A stretch of 60,450 nt of DNA. Source: Gammaproteobacteria bacterium (lineage in GTDB: Bacteria; Pseudomonadota; Gammaproteobacteria; Ga0077536). How positions within the stretch are numbered: position 1 is the first letter of the stretch; each line of letters begins with the position of its first letter. The notes below the pieces were generated by a model. That model was not told the origin of the DNA, did no database searches, and saw only the letters and a program-made list of their open reading frames with translations. This document shows positions 1-11,022 of the stretch, piece after piece. The DNA is taken from positions 1 to 60,450 of the forward strand of contig JADLEV010000028.1 in the NCBI GenBank assembly GCA_020845935.1, read 5' to 3'. The position numbers and the translations under genes are program-made.

Positions 1-2
1 AC

Positions 3-149
3 AATGCGATCGATCGCGTGCCGTTTTTCAGCGAGATTCCATACCTCGGCCAGATGTTCCGCCGGACGGTGTCCTCGCATGACAAGCAGGAACTCCTGGT
101 GTTCGTGACCCCGCGAATCCTGAAAGAAGGTCTCACCGTCAATCGTTAG
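3..149 (+). CDS. pilQ: Type IV pilus secretin PilQ, C-terminal end (partial)
   Basis: The frame is open from the left edge and encodes 48 residues ending in TAG. It contains IPYLGQMFR and ELLVFVTPRIL, the conserved end of bacterial secretins, where the last beta strands of the outer-membrane ring lie. PilQ is the outer-membrane channel through which the type IV pilus leaves the cell. The identification rests on this short tail plus the position directly before aroK-aroB, the usual place of pilMNOPQ in gammaproteobacteria. A type II secretin would share the motif but not this context. The start and most of the gene lie outside the window. Confidence 0.85.
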   Translation, partial: NAIDRVPFFSEIPYLGQMFRRTVSSHDKQELLVFVTPRILKEGLTVNR

Positions 150-276
150 ACGGCTTTTACCAGGCGAGGGTATCGTCGCATATCGGCGATAGCCCTCGTC
201 GGTGCCTCGCTAATCTCACCGGCCCTGTCATGCGACAGTCTGCTCTTCTGCGCCAGTCTGTCGCGATGACCGCAGA

Positions 277-828
277 GTGGCGTGCTGCTACGATGTGCCG
301 GTGCAAACTGCAGACAACATCTACCTCATCGGGCCGATGGGCGCCGGCAAGACCACGATTGGCAAGATATTGGCACGCACGTTGGGCAAGGAATTCATAG
401 ACAGCGACAAGAAGATCGAGGAAAGCACCGGTGCCAGCATCAATCTCATTTTCGATGTCGAGGGTGAGGAAGGCTTTCGGCGCCGTGAGCGCGATGTCAT
501 CGAGGAATTGACTCGCCTCCACGGCCTCGTGCTCGCCACCGGTGGCGGTGCCATTCTGCACGAGGATAATCGCCGCAATCTGAGCGAGCGTGGCTTCGTC
601 GTCTATCTGCTGGTGCCGTTCGCTCATCTGTATCAGCGGGTTCGCCTCGACCGGAACCGACCATTGCTGCGCCATGCCGATCCGGAAGGGCGGTTGCTCG
701 AAATCGTGACGCAGCGCGATCCGCTCTATCGTGCCACGGCTGATTTGATTCTCGATACCGAGCATCGTACAGTGCGGCAAATAGTCGACATCCTGCAAGC
801 CAGCATTCCTTCATGTTCACCGTCGTAG
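277..828 (+). CDS. aroK: Shikimate kinase
   Basis: Shikimate kinase transfers phosphate from ATP to shikimate in the cytoplasm (chorismate pathway). The 183-residue product has the P-loop GPMGAGKTT at about residues 19-27, the acidic pair DSDKKIEE near 42-49, the GGGAI shikimate-binding turn near 89 and the lid motif RNRPLL near 127. Length is normal. The GTG at 277 is the most upstream start after an in-frame stop. A second GTG at 295 gives a product beginning VPVQTADN and is equally possible, since neither has a strong ribosome-binding site. The 3' end overlaps aroB by 16 bases, so the two are probably translated together. Confidence 0.96.
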   Translation: MACCYDVPVQTADNIYLIGPMGAGKTTIGKILARTLGKEFIDSDKKIEESTGASINLIFDVEGEEGFRRRERDVIEELTRLHGLVLATGGGAILHEDNRRNLSERGFVVYLLVPFAHLYQRVRLDRNRPLLRHADPEGRLLEIVTQRDPLYRATADLILDTEHRTVRQIVDILQASIPSCSPS

Positions 829-1913
829 TCGAGCTCGGCGATCGCAGCTATCCCATCCATATCGGCTCCGGATTGCTTGCCTCCGACACGCTGTTGCGGC
901 AGACGCTGCAAGGCCGGCGGGTCATGGTGGTCAGCAACGATCGCGTTGCGCCGCTGTATCTCGATGCCGTTTTGGGCGCACTCGATCCGGAGCGGACCGC
1001 GACCTGCATTCTGCCGGATGGCGAACAGCACAAGACCCTCGCGTCGGTCGAGCGCATTGTCACCGACCTGCTGCAACGGCGTTTCGGGCGCGACTGTGTC
1101 CTGCTGGCGCTCGGTGGGGGCGTGGTCGGCGATCTGACCGGCTTCGCTGCCGCCGTCTATCAACGAGGCGTCGATTTCGTGCAGGTGCCGACGACGCTGC
1201 TGGCGCAGGTCGATTCCGCCGTCGGCGGCAAGACCGCCGTCAACCACGCACTCGGCAAGAACATGATCGGTGCGTTTCATCAGCCCATCGCGGTGCTGTC
1301 GGATTTCGATACGTTCGCCACCCTGCCCGCGCGCGAATATCGCGCCGGATTGGCCGAGGTCGTGAAGTACGGTCTGATCAGCGACGCTGCATTCTTCGCC
1401 TGGCTTCAGACGCATAGCCGAGAATTGCAACAACGGGATCCGGCCGCCCTGGCGCACGCCATCCGCCGCTCGTGCGAAATCAAGGCCGAGGTAGTTGCCG
1501 GCGACGAGCAAGAGCAAGGGCGACGTGCGATCCTGAATCTCGGCCATACCTTTGGGCATGCGCTCGAGACCGGCCTTGGTTACGGCACGTTGCTGCATGG
1601 CGAGGCGGTCGCCATCGGCCTGCGTTTCGCGCTCGATCTGTCCGCGCAACTGGGTCTCGCCGATGCCGCCGAAGTGACTGCGACGATCGAACTGCTGCGA
1701 ACGCTCGGCTTGCCGACGAGCCGGCCCCGCCCTTTGCCGGCGGATCGGATCATTGAATTGATGGGCGTCGACAAGAAGGTGCGCGATGGCCGGTTGCGCT
1801 TCGTGGTCGTCAATCACATTGGATCGGCCGAGGTGCGCGCCGATATCGCGCAGTCGATGTTGCTCAAGATTCTCGACCGTGGCGTCGAACCTGAAGACGT
1901 CGCGCAATCCTAG
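813..1913 (+). CDS. aroB: 3-dehydroquinate synthase
   Basis: AroB is an NAD- and metal-dependent cyclase that converts DAHP to 3-dehydroquinate, the second step of the shikimate pathway. The 366-residue protein shows the NAD-binding GGGVVGDLTGF near residue 104, the PTTLLAQVDSAVGGKT substrate loop near 128-143, and the metal-ligand segments LGHTFGHALE and HGEAVAIG. Length fits the family. The ATG at 813 lies inside the end of aroK, typical of the coupled aroKB pair. Nothing in it looks damaged. Confidence 0.97.
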   Translation: MFTVVVELGDRSYPIHIGSGLLASDTLLRQTLQGRRVMVVSNDRVAPLYLDAVLGALDPERTATCILPDGEQHKTLASVERIVTDLLQRRFGRDCVLLALGGGVVGDLTGFAAAVYQRGVDFVQVPTTLLAQVDSAVGGKTAVNHALGKNMIGAFHQPIAVLSDFDTFATLPAREYRAGLAEVVKYGLISDAAFFAWLQTHSRELQQRDPAALAHAIRRSCEIKAEVVAGDEQEQGRRAILNLGHTFGHALETGLGYGTLLHGEAVAIGLRFALDLSAQLGLADAAEVTATIELLRTLGLPTSRPRPLPADRIIELMGVDKKVRDGRLRFVVVNHIGSAEVRADIAQSMLLKILDRGVEPEDVAQS

Positions 1914-1991
1914 GTCCGGGCTGGGCCGCGCCGATCCCTGTCGTACTGAATGCATGGGTGCGCCGGCCGTGGCGCCCGGAAGCCATGACTG

Positions 1992-3515
1992 ATGCAGAGC
2001 ATGTCTAACGATCGTGCCGCCAGCGACGACTGGTTCACGCGGCTGGGCTTCGCGACCGATCCGTTCGGGCAGGCGCCGGGCGTGGAGTTTCATTTCACGA
2101 CGCCGTCGCTGCAACAGCGGCTCGACCTGGTCCTGCACCTCATCGAGTTCAGCAGCAGCCCGATTGCGATCCTCGGTGACGAGGGCAGCGGCAAGTCGGC
2201 ACTGCTGCGCGCCGTCGCGAGGCTCGCACCGCCACAGTGGCGATATTTCCTAATCGTGGATTCGGCAAGGACAACGGAATCGTCCCTGGCGCACACCATC
2301 GCCGACGCGCTGGCAATGCGCTTGCCAAAGGATGCCCCGGAGCTCGAACTGCGGCTGGTCTGTGACCGGTTGCGGGCGATGGCCGGGTCCGGCGCCATCA
2401 TCGTGGGACTGATCGATGACGCCAGGGCGATGCCCGCCGACCTGCTGCGGCAACTGCTCGAAATGGCCGTTGCCGCTGGCGACGAATCCGCGCTCCGGCT
2501 CGTGCTGGCGCTGCGTGGCCGTGAAGCGGAACCATTGTCACTCCCGCTTCCGGAGGGGATGGATGTTGGAACGATTCGTCGCATCGCGTTGCCGGTATTT
2601 TCAGCGGAGCAGATCGAGGCCTATCTCGCGGCGCGTTTCGAGGCCGCCGGCTCTGTCGGTGCCTCGCCGCTGCCAGCAGCGGCGCTCGACTGGGTTCGCC
2701 TACAGGCGGCGGGCACCCCCGGTCGCGCGGAGCTTCTGGCGCGTCGGGCACTGCAATCACCAGAATCGGTGCCATCCGGTCCCTGGTTCGATCCGGATCG
2801 CTTGCGCGGCATCGCGCGCACGGTGCCGCGCGCGGCGTGGGTCGCTGGTGGCGGCTTCGCCGCATTGGCTCTGGCGGTCATGTTCTGGCTTTCGTCCCGG
2901 CCGGACGCCGATCGGGAGGCAGTCGAACGAATTGTCGAAGGAAGCGTCAGAACCCGGACCTTCCAGTTGGAACTGCCGAATACCGAAATTCCGGCGGCCG
3001 CCGTGACGGATGCCGGCCAGGCCGCGCCTGCGCAACCAGTGCCGCCGCCGAACAACTCGGTCGCCGCGCCGTTGCCGATGCTCCGTGAACAACAGTCCCA
3101 GGCCGCGGAGTTTCCCGAACCAGCACAAACGAAAGCTCCAGCACCGCAGCGCTTGGCGCCCGAGGAAGCAAGACAGCAGTCTCCGGCAGCCGATCCGGTG
3201 GTGCCGCGTGCGACTGCTGCCGGCAAGGACGCGGACTGGCTGTTCGCCCAGCCCGGCAACGGCTACGCCATCCAATTGCTGGCGGCATTCGATCGCGCCG
3301 CCTTGCGACGCTACCTGAGGCAGCATGGCCTCGAGCAACAAGCCATCATCATCGAAGGATCGCGTGACGGCCGTGCGTGGTTCATCGCGACGCTCGGCTA
3401 TTTCCCCACCCGCAACGCAGCAAATGCAGCGATCGTCCAGTTACCTGCAGCGGTACAGCGCGAACGTCCCTGGCCGCGAACCATCAAGGAGCTTCGCGCC
3501 GCGACGCAGCCGTGA
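1992..3515 (+). CDS. damX: DamX-like AAA ATPase with C-terminal SPOR domain
   Basis: The 507-residue protein has an N-terminal ExeA-like AAA ATPase domain with Walker A GDEGSGKS at residues 62-69, one membrane segment at about 282-301, a Pro/Ala/Gln-rich linker, and a C-terminal SPOR domain (about 418-500) that in this family binds denuded septal peptidoglycan. The layout, cytoplasmic ATPase then membrane helix then periplasmic SPOR domain, matches the Pseudomonas-type protein found directly after aroB. DamX in E. coli takes part in cell division. Whether the ATPase module is active here is inferred from the intact P-loop. Starts at 1992 (ATG) and 2001 (ATG) are both possible. Confidence 0.85.
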   Translation: MQSMSNDRAASDDWFTRLGFATDPFGQAPGVEFHFTTPSLQQRLDLVLHLIEFSSSPIAILGDEGSGKSALLRAVARLAPPQWRYFLIVDSARTTESSLAHTIADALAMRLPKDAPELELRLVCDRLRAMAGSGAIIVGLIDDARAMPADLLRQLLEMAVAAGDESALRLVLALRGREAEPLSLPLPEGMDVGTIRRIALPVFSAEQIEAYLAARFEAAGSVGASPLPAAALDWVRLQAAGTPGRAELLARRALQSPESVPSGPWFDPDRLRGIARTVPRAAWVAGGGFAALALAVMFWLSSRPDADREAVERIVEGSVRTRTFQLELPNTEIPAAAVTDAGQAAPAQPVPPPNNSVAAPLPMLREQQSQAAEFPEPAQTKAPAPQRLAPEEARQQSPAADPVVPRATAAGKDADWLFAQPGNGYAIQLLAAFDRAALRRYLRQHGLEQQAIIIEGSRDGRAWFIATLGYFPTRNAANAAIVQLPAAVQRERPWPRTIKELRAATQP

Positions 3516-3522
3516 CCGGGCG

Positions 3523-3552
3523 TGACACCGCGCAGACTCAATCGGTATAATT
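3523..3552 (+). promoter_or_regulatory. Probable sigma-70 promoter for gltB
   Basis: The -35 element GTGACA (3523-3528) is followed after 18 bases by a perfect -10 TATAAT (3547-3552). Transcription would start near 3559 and give an untranslated leader of about 150 bases before the gltB start at 3713. The promoter begins right after the damX-like gene ends, so gltBD-hemE probably form their own transcription unit. The leader can pair CTCGGC with GCCGAG, but I do not recognise a known RNA motif in it. Confidence 0.6.
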
Positions 3553-3712
3553 CCGATCCTTTTGTGCTCGGCGCCCCTGCCCGCTGCTCCGGCAGCCGAG
3601 GGGGTGTCTTCGAGTTCGCGGAACCTGGCGACGGGCTGGATCTCAGCCGCATGGCCGGGTCGATATCGCGAACCTGACGTTACGAACTGCAAGTAAATCC
3701 GATTTTGGTCCT

Positions 3713-6700
3713 ATGAAAAACTCGCGCACGCAATTGCCCCTAAGCGGCAGGCCGGACGATGGCCTGTACGACGGCGCGCACGAGCATGACGCCTGCGGCG
3801 TTGGCTTCGTCGTCAATATCAAAGGCGTCAAATCGCACCAGATCGTCGATCAGGCGCTGACGGTGCTGAAGAACCTGCTGCATCGCGGTGCGTGCGGTTG
3901 CGAAGAAAACACCGGCGATGGCGCCGGGATCATGATCCAGATCCCGCACAAGTTCTTCGCACGCGAAGCGGCGCAGTTGGGCTTCACGCTGCCCGCAGCT
4001 GGCCAATACGGCGCCGGGATGGTGTTTCTGCCGACCGAACCGGGCGATGCCGGCGCCTGTCGCGCGGCACTGGAACGGATCGTCGCCGAAGAAGGCCAGC
4101 ACCTGCTCGGTTGGCGGGTCGTTCCCTGCAACGATGCAACGCTGGGGCCAACGGCGCGTGCCTGCGAGCCCCGCTTCGAGCAGGTTTTCATTGGCCGGGA
4201 CGCGGCCGTTGCCGATGCCGCAGCGTTCGAGCGCAAGCTGTACGTGATCCGCAAGCGCGTCGAGCACGAGATCTGGAATTCCCGGCTGGCGCAGAAATCG
4301 CTGTTCTACGTTGCAAGCCTGTCGCACCGGACCTTCGTCTACAAGGGCATGCTGATCGGCTCGCAGATCGAGCCGCTCTATCCCGAGATCCAGGATCCGG
4401 AGGTCGAGTCCGCGCTGGCGATGGTGCATCAGCGCTTCTCGACCAATACGTTCCCCTCCTGGCCGCTGGCGCACCCGTTCCGTTACATCTGTCACAACGG
4501 CGAGATCAATACGCTGCGCGGCAACATCAACTGGATGCGCGCCCGCGAAGCGCTCTGCGAATCGAGCCTGTTCGGCGACGATTTGCGCAAGATCCTGCCG
4601 ATCGTCATCGAGGGCAGCTCCGATTCGGCGTGCTTCGACAATGTGCTGGAGTTCCTGCACATGGCCGGGCGGCCGCTGCCGCTCGCGGTGTTGATGATGA
4701 TCCCCGAGGCGTGGAGCGGTCATGCCCTGATGGACGATGACCGCAAGGCCTTCTACGAATATCACAGCTGCATCATGGAGCCGTGGGATGGCCCGGCCTC
4801 GATCACGTTCACCGACGGCACGGTGATCGGCGCGGTGCTGGATCGCAACGGCTTGCGGCCGTCGCGCTATTACGTGACCAAGAGCGACATGGTGGTGATG
4901 GCGTCCGAGGTCGGCGTGCTCGATATCCCGCCGGAAGAGATCCTGCTCAAGGAGCGCCTGCGTCCCGGCCGGATCTTCCTGATCGACACGGCGCAGGGCC
5001 GCATCATCGACGACAGTGAGATCAAGCAGCAGTATATCGATGCGCAGCCGTATCGCCGCTGGCTGTCGGAAAAGCTCGTGCCGCTGAAGGCGCTACCGAA
5101 ACCGCCGCGGATCCACGAACCGGATCACGAAACCGTGCTGCTGCGGCAACAGGTCTTCGGCTACACCCACGAAGACATGAAGGTCATCATGCTGCCGATG
5201 GCGCGTACCGGTGAGGAGCCGATCGGCTCGATGGGCACCGATGCCGCGCTGGCGGTGTTGTCGGATCGGCCGCGGCTGCTGTACGACTATTTCAAGCAAT
5301 TGTTCGCCCAGGTCACCAATCCGCCGCTGGACGGCATCCGGGAGGCGCTGGTAACGCAAGTCTCGACACCGCTCGGTCCGGAAAGCAACCTGCTCGAACC
5401 GACGGCGAACAGTTGCCGGATGCTGAAGCTCGACTCGCCGATCCTGGACAACGAATCGTTGGAGCGGATCCGCCATGTCGATGTGGAGGGTCTGCACTGC
5501 AAGACCGTCTCGACCATCTACCCGGTGGCCGGTGGCGAGACCGCGCTGCGCCAGGCCCTCGAGGAACTCCACGCCGCCGCAGACACCGCCATCGATGAAG
5601 GGTTTGCCTTCCTGATCCTGTCCGACCGCGGCATCGATCGCGCGCATGCGCCGATCCCGGCGTTGCTGGCCTGCGCCAGCGTGCACCATCACCTGGTGCG
5701 CAACGGCAAGCGCACACGCGTCGGCCTCGTGATCGAATCAGGCGAGCCGCGCGAAGTGCATCACTTCGCCACGCTGCTCGGTTACGGCGCCGGTGCCATC
5801 AACCCGTATCTCGCGTTCGAGACGCTGGACGATCTCATCCGGCAGAAGATCCTCGTGATCAATCCGGATACCCGCTACCACGGTGAGTCGGATCACGACA
5901 CCGCAGTGCGGCACTACATCAAGGCGGTGAACAAGGGCGTCGTCAAGGTAATGTCGAAGATGGGCATCTCGACGGTGCAGTCCTACCGCGGCGCGCAGAT
6001 CTTCGAAGCGGTCGGCCTCGACAAGCCGTTCGTCAACGAATACTTCACCTGGACCGCATCGCGCGTCGGCGGCATCAGTCTCGACGTGGTCGAGCGCGAA
6101 GTGGCGCTGCGGCATCGTCAGGCGTATCCGGAGCGGCCCGTGGCGCAGCCGGAACTGTCCTGGGGCGGCGAATTTCAGTGGCGGCGCGACGGCGAGTATC
6201 ACCTGTTCAATCCGGACACGATTTACAAGCTGCAATATTCCACGCGCACCGGCCAGTACGGAATCTTCAAGCAGTACACCAAACTGGTTGATGATCAAAG
6301 CGAACGCCGCGCGACGCTGCGCGGTCTGTTCAAGTTCCGTTCGGATCGCCAGCCGATCCCGCTCGAGGAAGTCGAATCAGTCGAGGCCATCGTCAAGCGG
6401 TTTCATACCGGCGCGATGTCCTACGGCTCGATCAGCGGTGAAGCGCACGAGGCGCTGGCAATCGCGATGAACCGCATCGGCGGGCGCTCGAACACCGGCG
6501 AAGGTGGCGAGCATCCGGAGCGTTACCGGCCGTTGCCGAACGGCGATTCGAAGCGCAGCGCGATCAAGCAGGTCGCTTCCGGTCGGTTTGGTGTTACCGC
6601 CGAGTATCTGACCAACGCCGACGACATCCAGATCAAGATGGCGCAGGGCGCGAAGCCCGGCGAAGGCGGGCAGTTGCCCGGGCGCAAGGTCTATCCGTGG

Positions 6701-6772
6701 ATCGCCGAAGTCCGCTATTCGACGCCCGGAGTCGGCCTGATTTCGCCGCCGCCGCATCACGACATCTATTAG
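3713..6772 (+). CDS. gltB: gltB, N-terminal open piece (1019 residues)
   Basis: This is the translated part of gltB before the amber codon. It contains the glutaminase (class II GATase) domain, the central domain and the first part of the FMN-binding synthase domain. It lacks the iron-sulfur cysteines and the beta-helix, so alone it could hydrolyse glutamine at best and could not form the reductive synthase. It may be annotated as a separate gene in automatic pipelines. The start ATG at 3713 is chosen because it leaves a 27-residue propeptide before Cys28, as in the family. Confidence 0.8.
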   Translation: MKNSRTQLPLSGRPDDGLYDGAHEHDACGVGFVVNIKGVKSHQIVDQALTVLKNLLHRGACGCEENTGDGAGIMIQIPHKFFAREAAQLGFTLPAAGQYGAGMVFLPTEPGDAGACRAALERIVAEEGQHLLGWRVVPCNDATLGPTARACEPRFEQVFIGRDAAVADAAAFERKLYVIRKRVEHEIWNSRLAQKSLFYVASLSHRTFVYKGMLIGSQIEPLYPEIQDPEVESALAMVHQRFSTNTFPSWPLAHPFRYICHNGEINTLRGNINWMRAREALCESSLFGDDLRKILPIVIEGSSDSACFDNVLEFLHMAGRPLPLAVLMMIPEAWSGHALMDDDRKAFYEYHSCIMEPWDGPASITFTDGTVIGAVLDRNGLRPSRYYVTKSDMVVMASEVGVLDIPPEEILLKERLRPGRIFLIDTAQGRIIDDSEIKQQYIDAQPYRRWLSEKLVPLKALPKPPRIHEPDHETVLLRQQVFGYTHEDMKVIMLPMARTGEEPIGSMGTDAALAVLSDRPRLLYDYFKQLFAQVTNPPLDGIREALVTQVSTPLGPESNLLEPTANSCRMLKLDSPILDNESLERIRHVDVEGLHCKTVSTIYPVAGGETALRQALEELHAAADTAIDEGFAFLILSDRGIDRAHAPIPALLACASVHHHLVRNGKRTRVGLVIESGEPREVHHFATLLGYGAGAINPYLAFETLDDLIRQKILVINPDTRYHGESDHDTAVRHYIKAVNKGVVKVMSKMGISTVQSYRGAQIFEAVGLDKPFVNEYFTWTASRVGGISLDVVEREVALRHRQAYPERPVAQPELSWGGEFQWRRDGEYHLFNPDTIYKLQYSTRTGQYGIFKQYTKLVDDQSERRATLRGLFKFRSDRQPIPLEEVESVEAIVKRFHTGAMSYGSISGEAHEALAIAMNRIGGRSNTGEGGEHPERYRPLPNGDSKRSAIKQVASGRFGVTAEYLTNADDIQIKMAQGAKPGEGGQLPGRKVYPWIAEVRYSTPGVGLISPPPHHDIY
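6770..6772 (+). other. In-frame amber codon inside gltB
   Basis: The TAG lies in frame between TAT (Tyr) and ATC (Ile) in the otherwise conserved HHDIY-S-IEDLAQ segment of the synthase domain. The surrounding reading frame is continuous and conserved on both sides. Confidence 0.95.
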
Positions 6773-6904
6773 ATCGAGGATCTGGCGCAACTCATTTATG
6801 ACCTGAAAAACGCCAACCCGCGCGCGCGCATCCACGTCAAACTGGTCGCCGAGGTCGGCGTCGGCACGGTCGCCGCCGGTGTCGCCAAGGCGCATTCGGA
6901 TGTC

Positions 6905-8315
6905 GTGCTGATTTCCGGCTACGACGGCGGTACCGGCGCCTCGCCGATCACGTCGCTGAAGCACGCCGGCGTGCCGTGGGAGCTTGGCCTTGCCGAGACG
7001 CAGCAGGTCTTGGTGCACAATCGGTTGCGCGATCGCATCGTGGTCCAGGTCGATGGCCAGTTGAAGACCGGGCGCGATGTCGTAATCGGCGCGCTGCTCG
7101 GCGCCGAGGAATTTGGATTTTCAACGGCGCCGCTGGTCGTGCTCGGTTGCGTGATGATGCGCGTCTGCCACCTCGATACCTGCCCGGTCGGTATCGCGAC
7201 GCAGAATCCGAAGCTGCGTGCGAAGTTCTCTGGCAAGCCCGAATACGTCGAGAATTTCTTCCGCTTCATCGCCATGGAAGTACGGGAATACCTGGCACAG
7301 CTTGGCTTCAGCACGATTGAGGAAATGATCGGCCGGGTCGAGTGCATCGATGTCGAACCGGCCATCGGTCATTGGAAGGCCGCCGGACTCGATTTGTCGC
7401 AGATCCTCCGCCAGCCGAAGGTGGCGAGGGGCCTACCGGTGCATTGCGTGCGCGCGCAGGATCACGGCATCGACCAGACGCTTGATGTCACGACCATCGT
7501 GCCGCTGTGCGCCGAAGCGCTCGAGCGCGGCAAGTCGGTCAACGCAATCCTGCCGATCCGCAATACCAACCGCACCGTCGGCACCATCCTCGGCCACGAG
7601 ATCACCAAGCGCTACGGTGGCGCGGGCCTGCCGGATGACACCATTCGCCTGCATTTCAACGGCTCAGCTGGACAGAGCTTCGGTGCGTTCGTGCCGCGCG
7701 GTGTCACGATGACGCTGGAAGGCGATGCCAACGACTACATCGGCAAGGGCTTGTCCGGCGGCAAGGTCATCGTCTATCCGCCACGCCACGCCGGCTTCGT
7801 CGCCGAGCGTAATGTGTTGATCGGCAATGTCGCGCTGTACGGTGCGACCAGCGGTGAGGCCTATTTCCGCGGCATCGCCGGGGAGCGCTTTTGCGTTCGC
7901 AACAGCGGTGCGCGCGCAGTCGTCGAAGGCGTCGGCGATCACGGTTGCGAATACATGACCGGTGGCATTGCCCTGGTGCTCGGCGCGACCGGGCGCAATT
8001 TCGCCGCCGGTATGTCTGGAGGCGTTGCCTATGTATTCGACGGCGACGCGAGTTTCGCGAGTCGCTGTAACAAGGAGATGGTCGATCTCGAACCATTGGC
8101 GCACGATGACGACGCCGAGACGGTGCTGCAATTGCTGCGCAACCATCGTCGCCATACCAGCAGCACGGTCGCGAGCATGATCCTCGATGACTGGCAGCGG
8201 CTGCGCGAGTGCTTCGTCAAGGTGATTCCGGTCGATTACAAACTGGTGCTTGCCGCGCGCGAGCGCGCCAGGCGGCTCGGCATTCCCGAGGATGACGCGG
8301 TGATGGAGGCCAGCC

Positions 8316-8323
<8 letters not shown>
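6905..8323 (+). CDS. gltB: gltB, C-terminal open piece
   Basis: This is the continuation of gltB in the same frame. The coding signal resumes directly at 6773. The first possible restart codon is the GTG at 6905, with only a weak AAGGCG upstream. It holds the rest of the FMN domain ([13 protein letters not shown]), the [3Fe-4S] cysteines in [15 protein letters not shown] and the glycine-rich beta-helix that joins the domains. The 3' end overlaps gltD by 8 bases. A product made from this start would be a 472-residue fragment without a glutaminase and is unlikely to work alone. Confidence 0.75.
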
Positions 8324-9764
<1,441 letters not shown>

Positions 9765-9772
9765 TCGGCACC

Positions 9773-10834
9773 ATGGCGGCGGCGGAAACCTTCCCCGATC
9801 TATTTCTCAGGGCACTGCGTCGCGAACCGGTGCCGCGCACGCCGGTCTGGATCATGCGCCAGGCCGGTCGCTACCTGCCGGAGTACCGCGCGACCCGCGC
9901 CCAGGCGGGCGACTTCCTGACGCTGTGTCGTACGCCGGAGTTGGCGTGCGAAGTCACTTTGCAGCCCATCCGTCGTTACGGTTTCGACGCGGCGATCATC
10001 TTTTCCGACATCCTCACCGTGCCGGACGCGATGGGGCTTGGCCTCAAGCTCGACGAAGGGATCGGCCCGCGTTTTGACCGCCCCATCCGTTCCGCCGCGG
10101 ATGTCGCCCGGCTCGGCGTGCCCGATCCGAACTCCGATCTGCGCTATGTGATGGACGCAGTGCGCGTCACCCGCGCCGCACTCGGCGGCACGACGCCGCT
10201 GATAGGTTTCGCCGGCAGCCCCTGGACGCTGGCGAGCTATGCCATCGAGGGCGGCGGTTCGCGTGACTTCAAGCTCGCCAAGGGCATGCTTTATGGCGAT
10301 CCGGCCACCGCGCATCGGTTGCTCGATGTGCTGGCCGAAGCGGTCAGCGTGTACCTCAAGGCGCAAATCGCGGCCGGTGCCCAGGCCGTGATGCTGTTCG
10401 ACACCTGGGGCGGCGTCCTGTCGACCGCGGCCTATGCCGAGTTCTCGCTGCGCTACATGGCACGCATCGTCGATGATCTCGCCGGCACCGTGCCGGTGAT
10501 CCTGTTCACCAAGGGTGGTGGTGCCTGGCTCGAGATGCAAGCCGAAACCGGCGCTGCGGCGCTGGGCCTCGACTGGACGGTGAGCATGGGTGCGGCACGA
10601 GCGCGCGTCGGTGACCGCGTTGCGCTGCAGGGCAATCTCGACCCGGCGATCCTGCTGGCGCCGGAGGCGGTGATCCGCGCTGAAGTCGGTCGGGTGCTCG
10701 AAAGCTTCGGCCCCGGTACGGGCCATGTCTTCAACCTCGGCCACGGCATCACGCCGGACGTCGATCCAACCGCGGTCGCGGTGCTGGTCGATGCCGTGCG
10801 GGAGTTGAGCCCCCTCCATCACCGCACGGCCTGA
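9773..10834 (+). CDS. hemE: Uroporphyrinogen decarboxylase
   Basis: HemE removes four carboxyl groups from uroporphyrinogen III to give coproporphyrinogen III in haem synthesis. The 353-residue protein begins with [20 protein letters not shown] and carries the signature [11 protein letters not shown], the catalytic-Asp segment [14 protein letters not shown] and the FNLGHGI motif near the C-terminus. The ATG at 9773 is chosen because it lies 8 bases after the gltD stop and gives the family's usual N-terminus, although the frame is open further upstream inside gltD. gltBD-hemE is the common gammaproteobacterial order. Confidence 0.97.
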   Translation: MAAAETFPDLFLRALRREPVPRTPVWIMRQAGRYLPEYRATRAQAGDFLTLCRTPELACEVTLQPIRRYGFDAAIIFSDILTVPDAMGLGLKLDEGIGPRFDRPIRSAADVARLGVPDPNSDLRYVMDAVRVTRAALGGTTPLIGFAGSPWTLASYAIEGGGSRDFKLAKGMLYGDPATAHRLLDVLAEAVSVYLKAQIAAGAQAVMLFDTWGGVLSTAAYAEFSLRYMARIVDDLAGTVPVILFTKGGGAWLEMQAETGAAALGLDWTVSMGAARARVGDRVALQGNLDPAILLAPEAVIRAEVGRVLESFGPGTGHVFNLGHGITPDVDPTAVAVLVDAVRELSPLHHRTA

Positions 10835-10962
10835 CGGCCGCACCCGCGCTTCGCCGCGACGTCGCCGGCCCTGCTGGCCGGGCGCCGGGCGGGCCGCTGC
10901 TCCCCACGCGTCAGATCGCCGATCCGTTGGCTGGGTCGAGCGGAAATGCCACGTGCCCGGAA

Positions 10963-10995
10963 CAAAAAAAAAGCGGGTTCCGAAGAACCCGCTTT
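10963..10995 (-). terminator. Rho-independent terminator of the TonB receptor gene
   Basis: Read on the minus strand, an 11-base stem (AAAGCGGGTTC pairing with GAACCCGCTTT) with a four-base TTCG loop is followed by a run of about ten T. It lies 27 bases beyond the receptor stop codon. It is the clearest intrinsic terminator in the window. Confidence 0.92.
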
Positions 10996-11022
10996 GAAGA
11001 GTACGACTTTGCCGCTCTGGAC

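Noticed and set aside
6770-6772. Amber codon read as pyrrolysine or through genetic-code change
   Set aside because: TAG ends at least eight other genes here with no conserved continuation, and the GltB family has serine at this position. Recoding would need special tRNA genes, of which none is visible.
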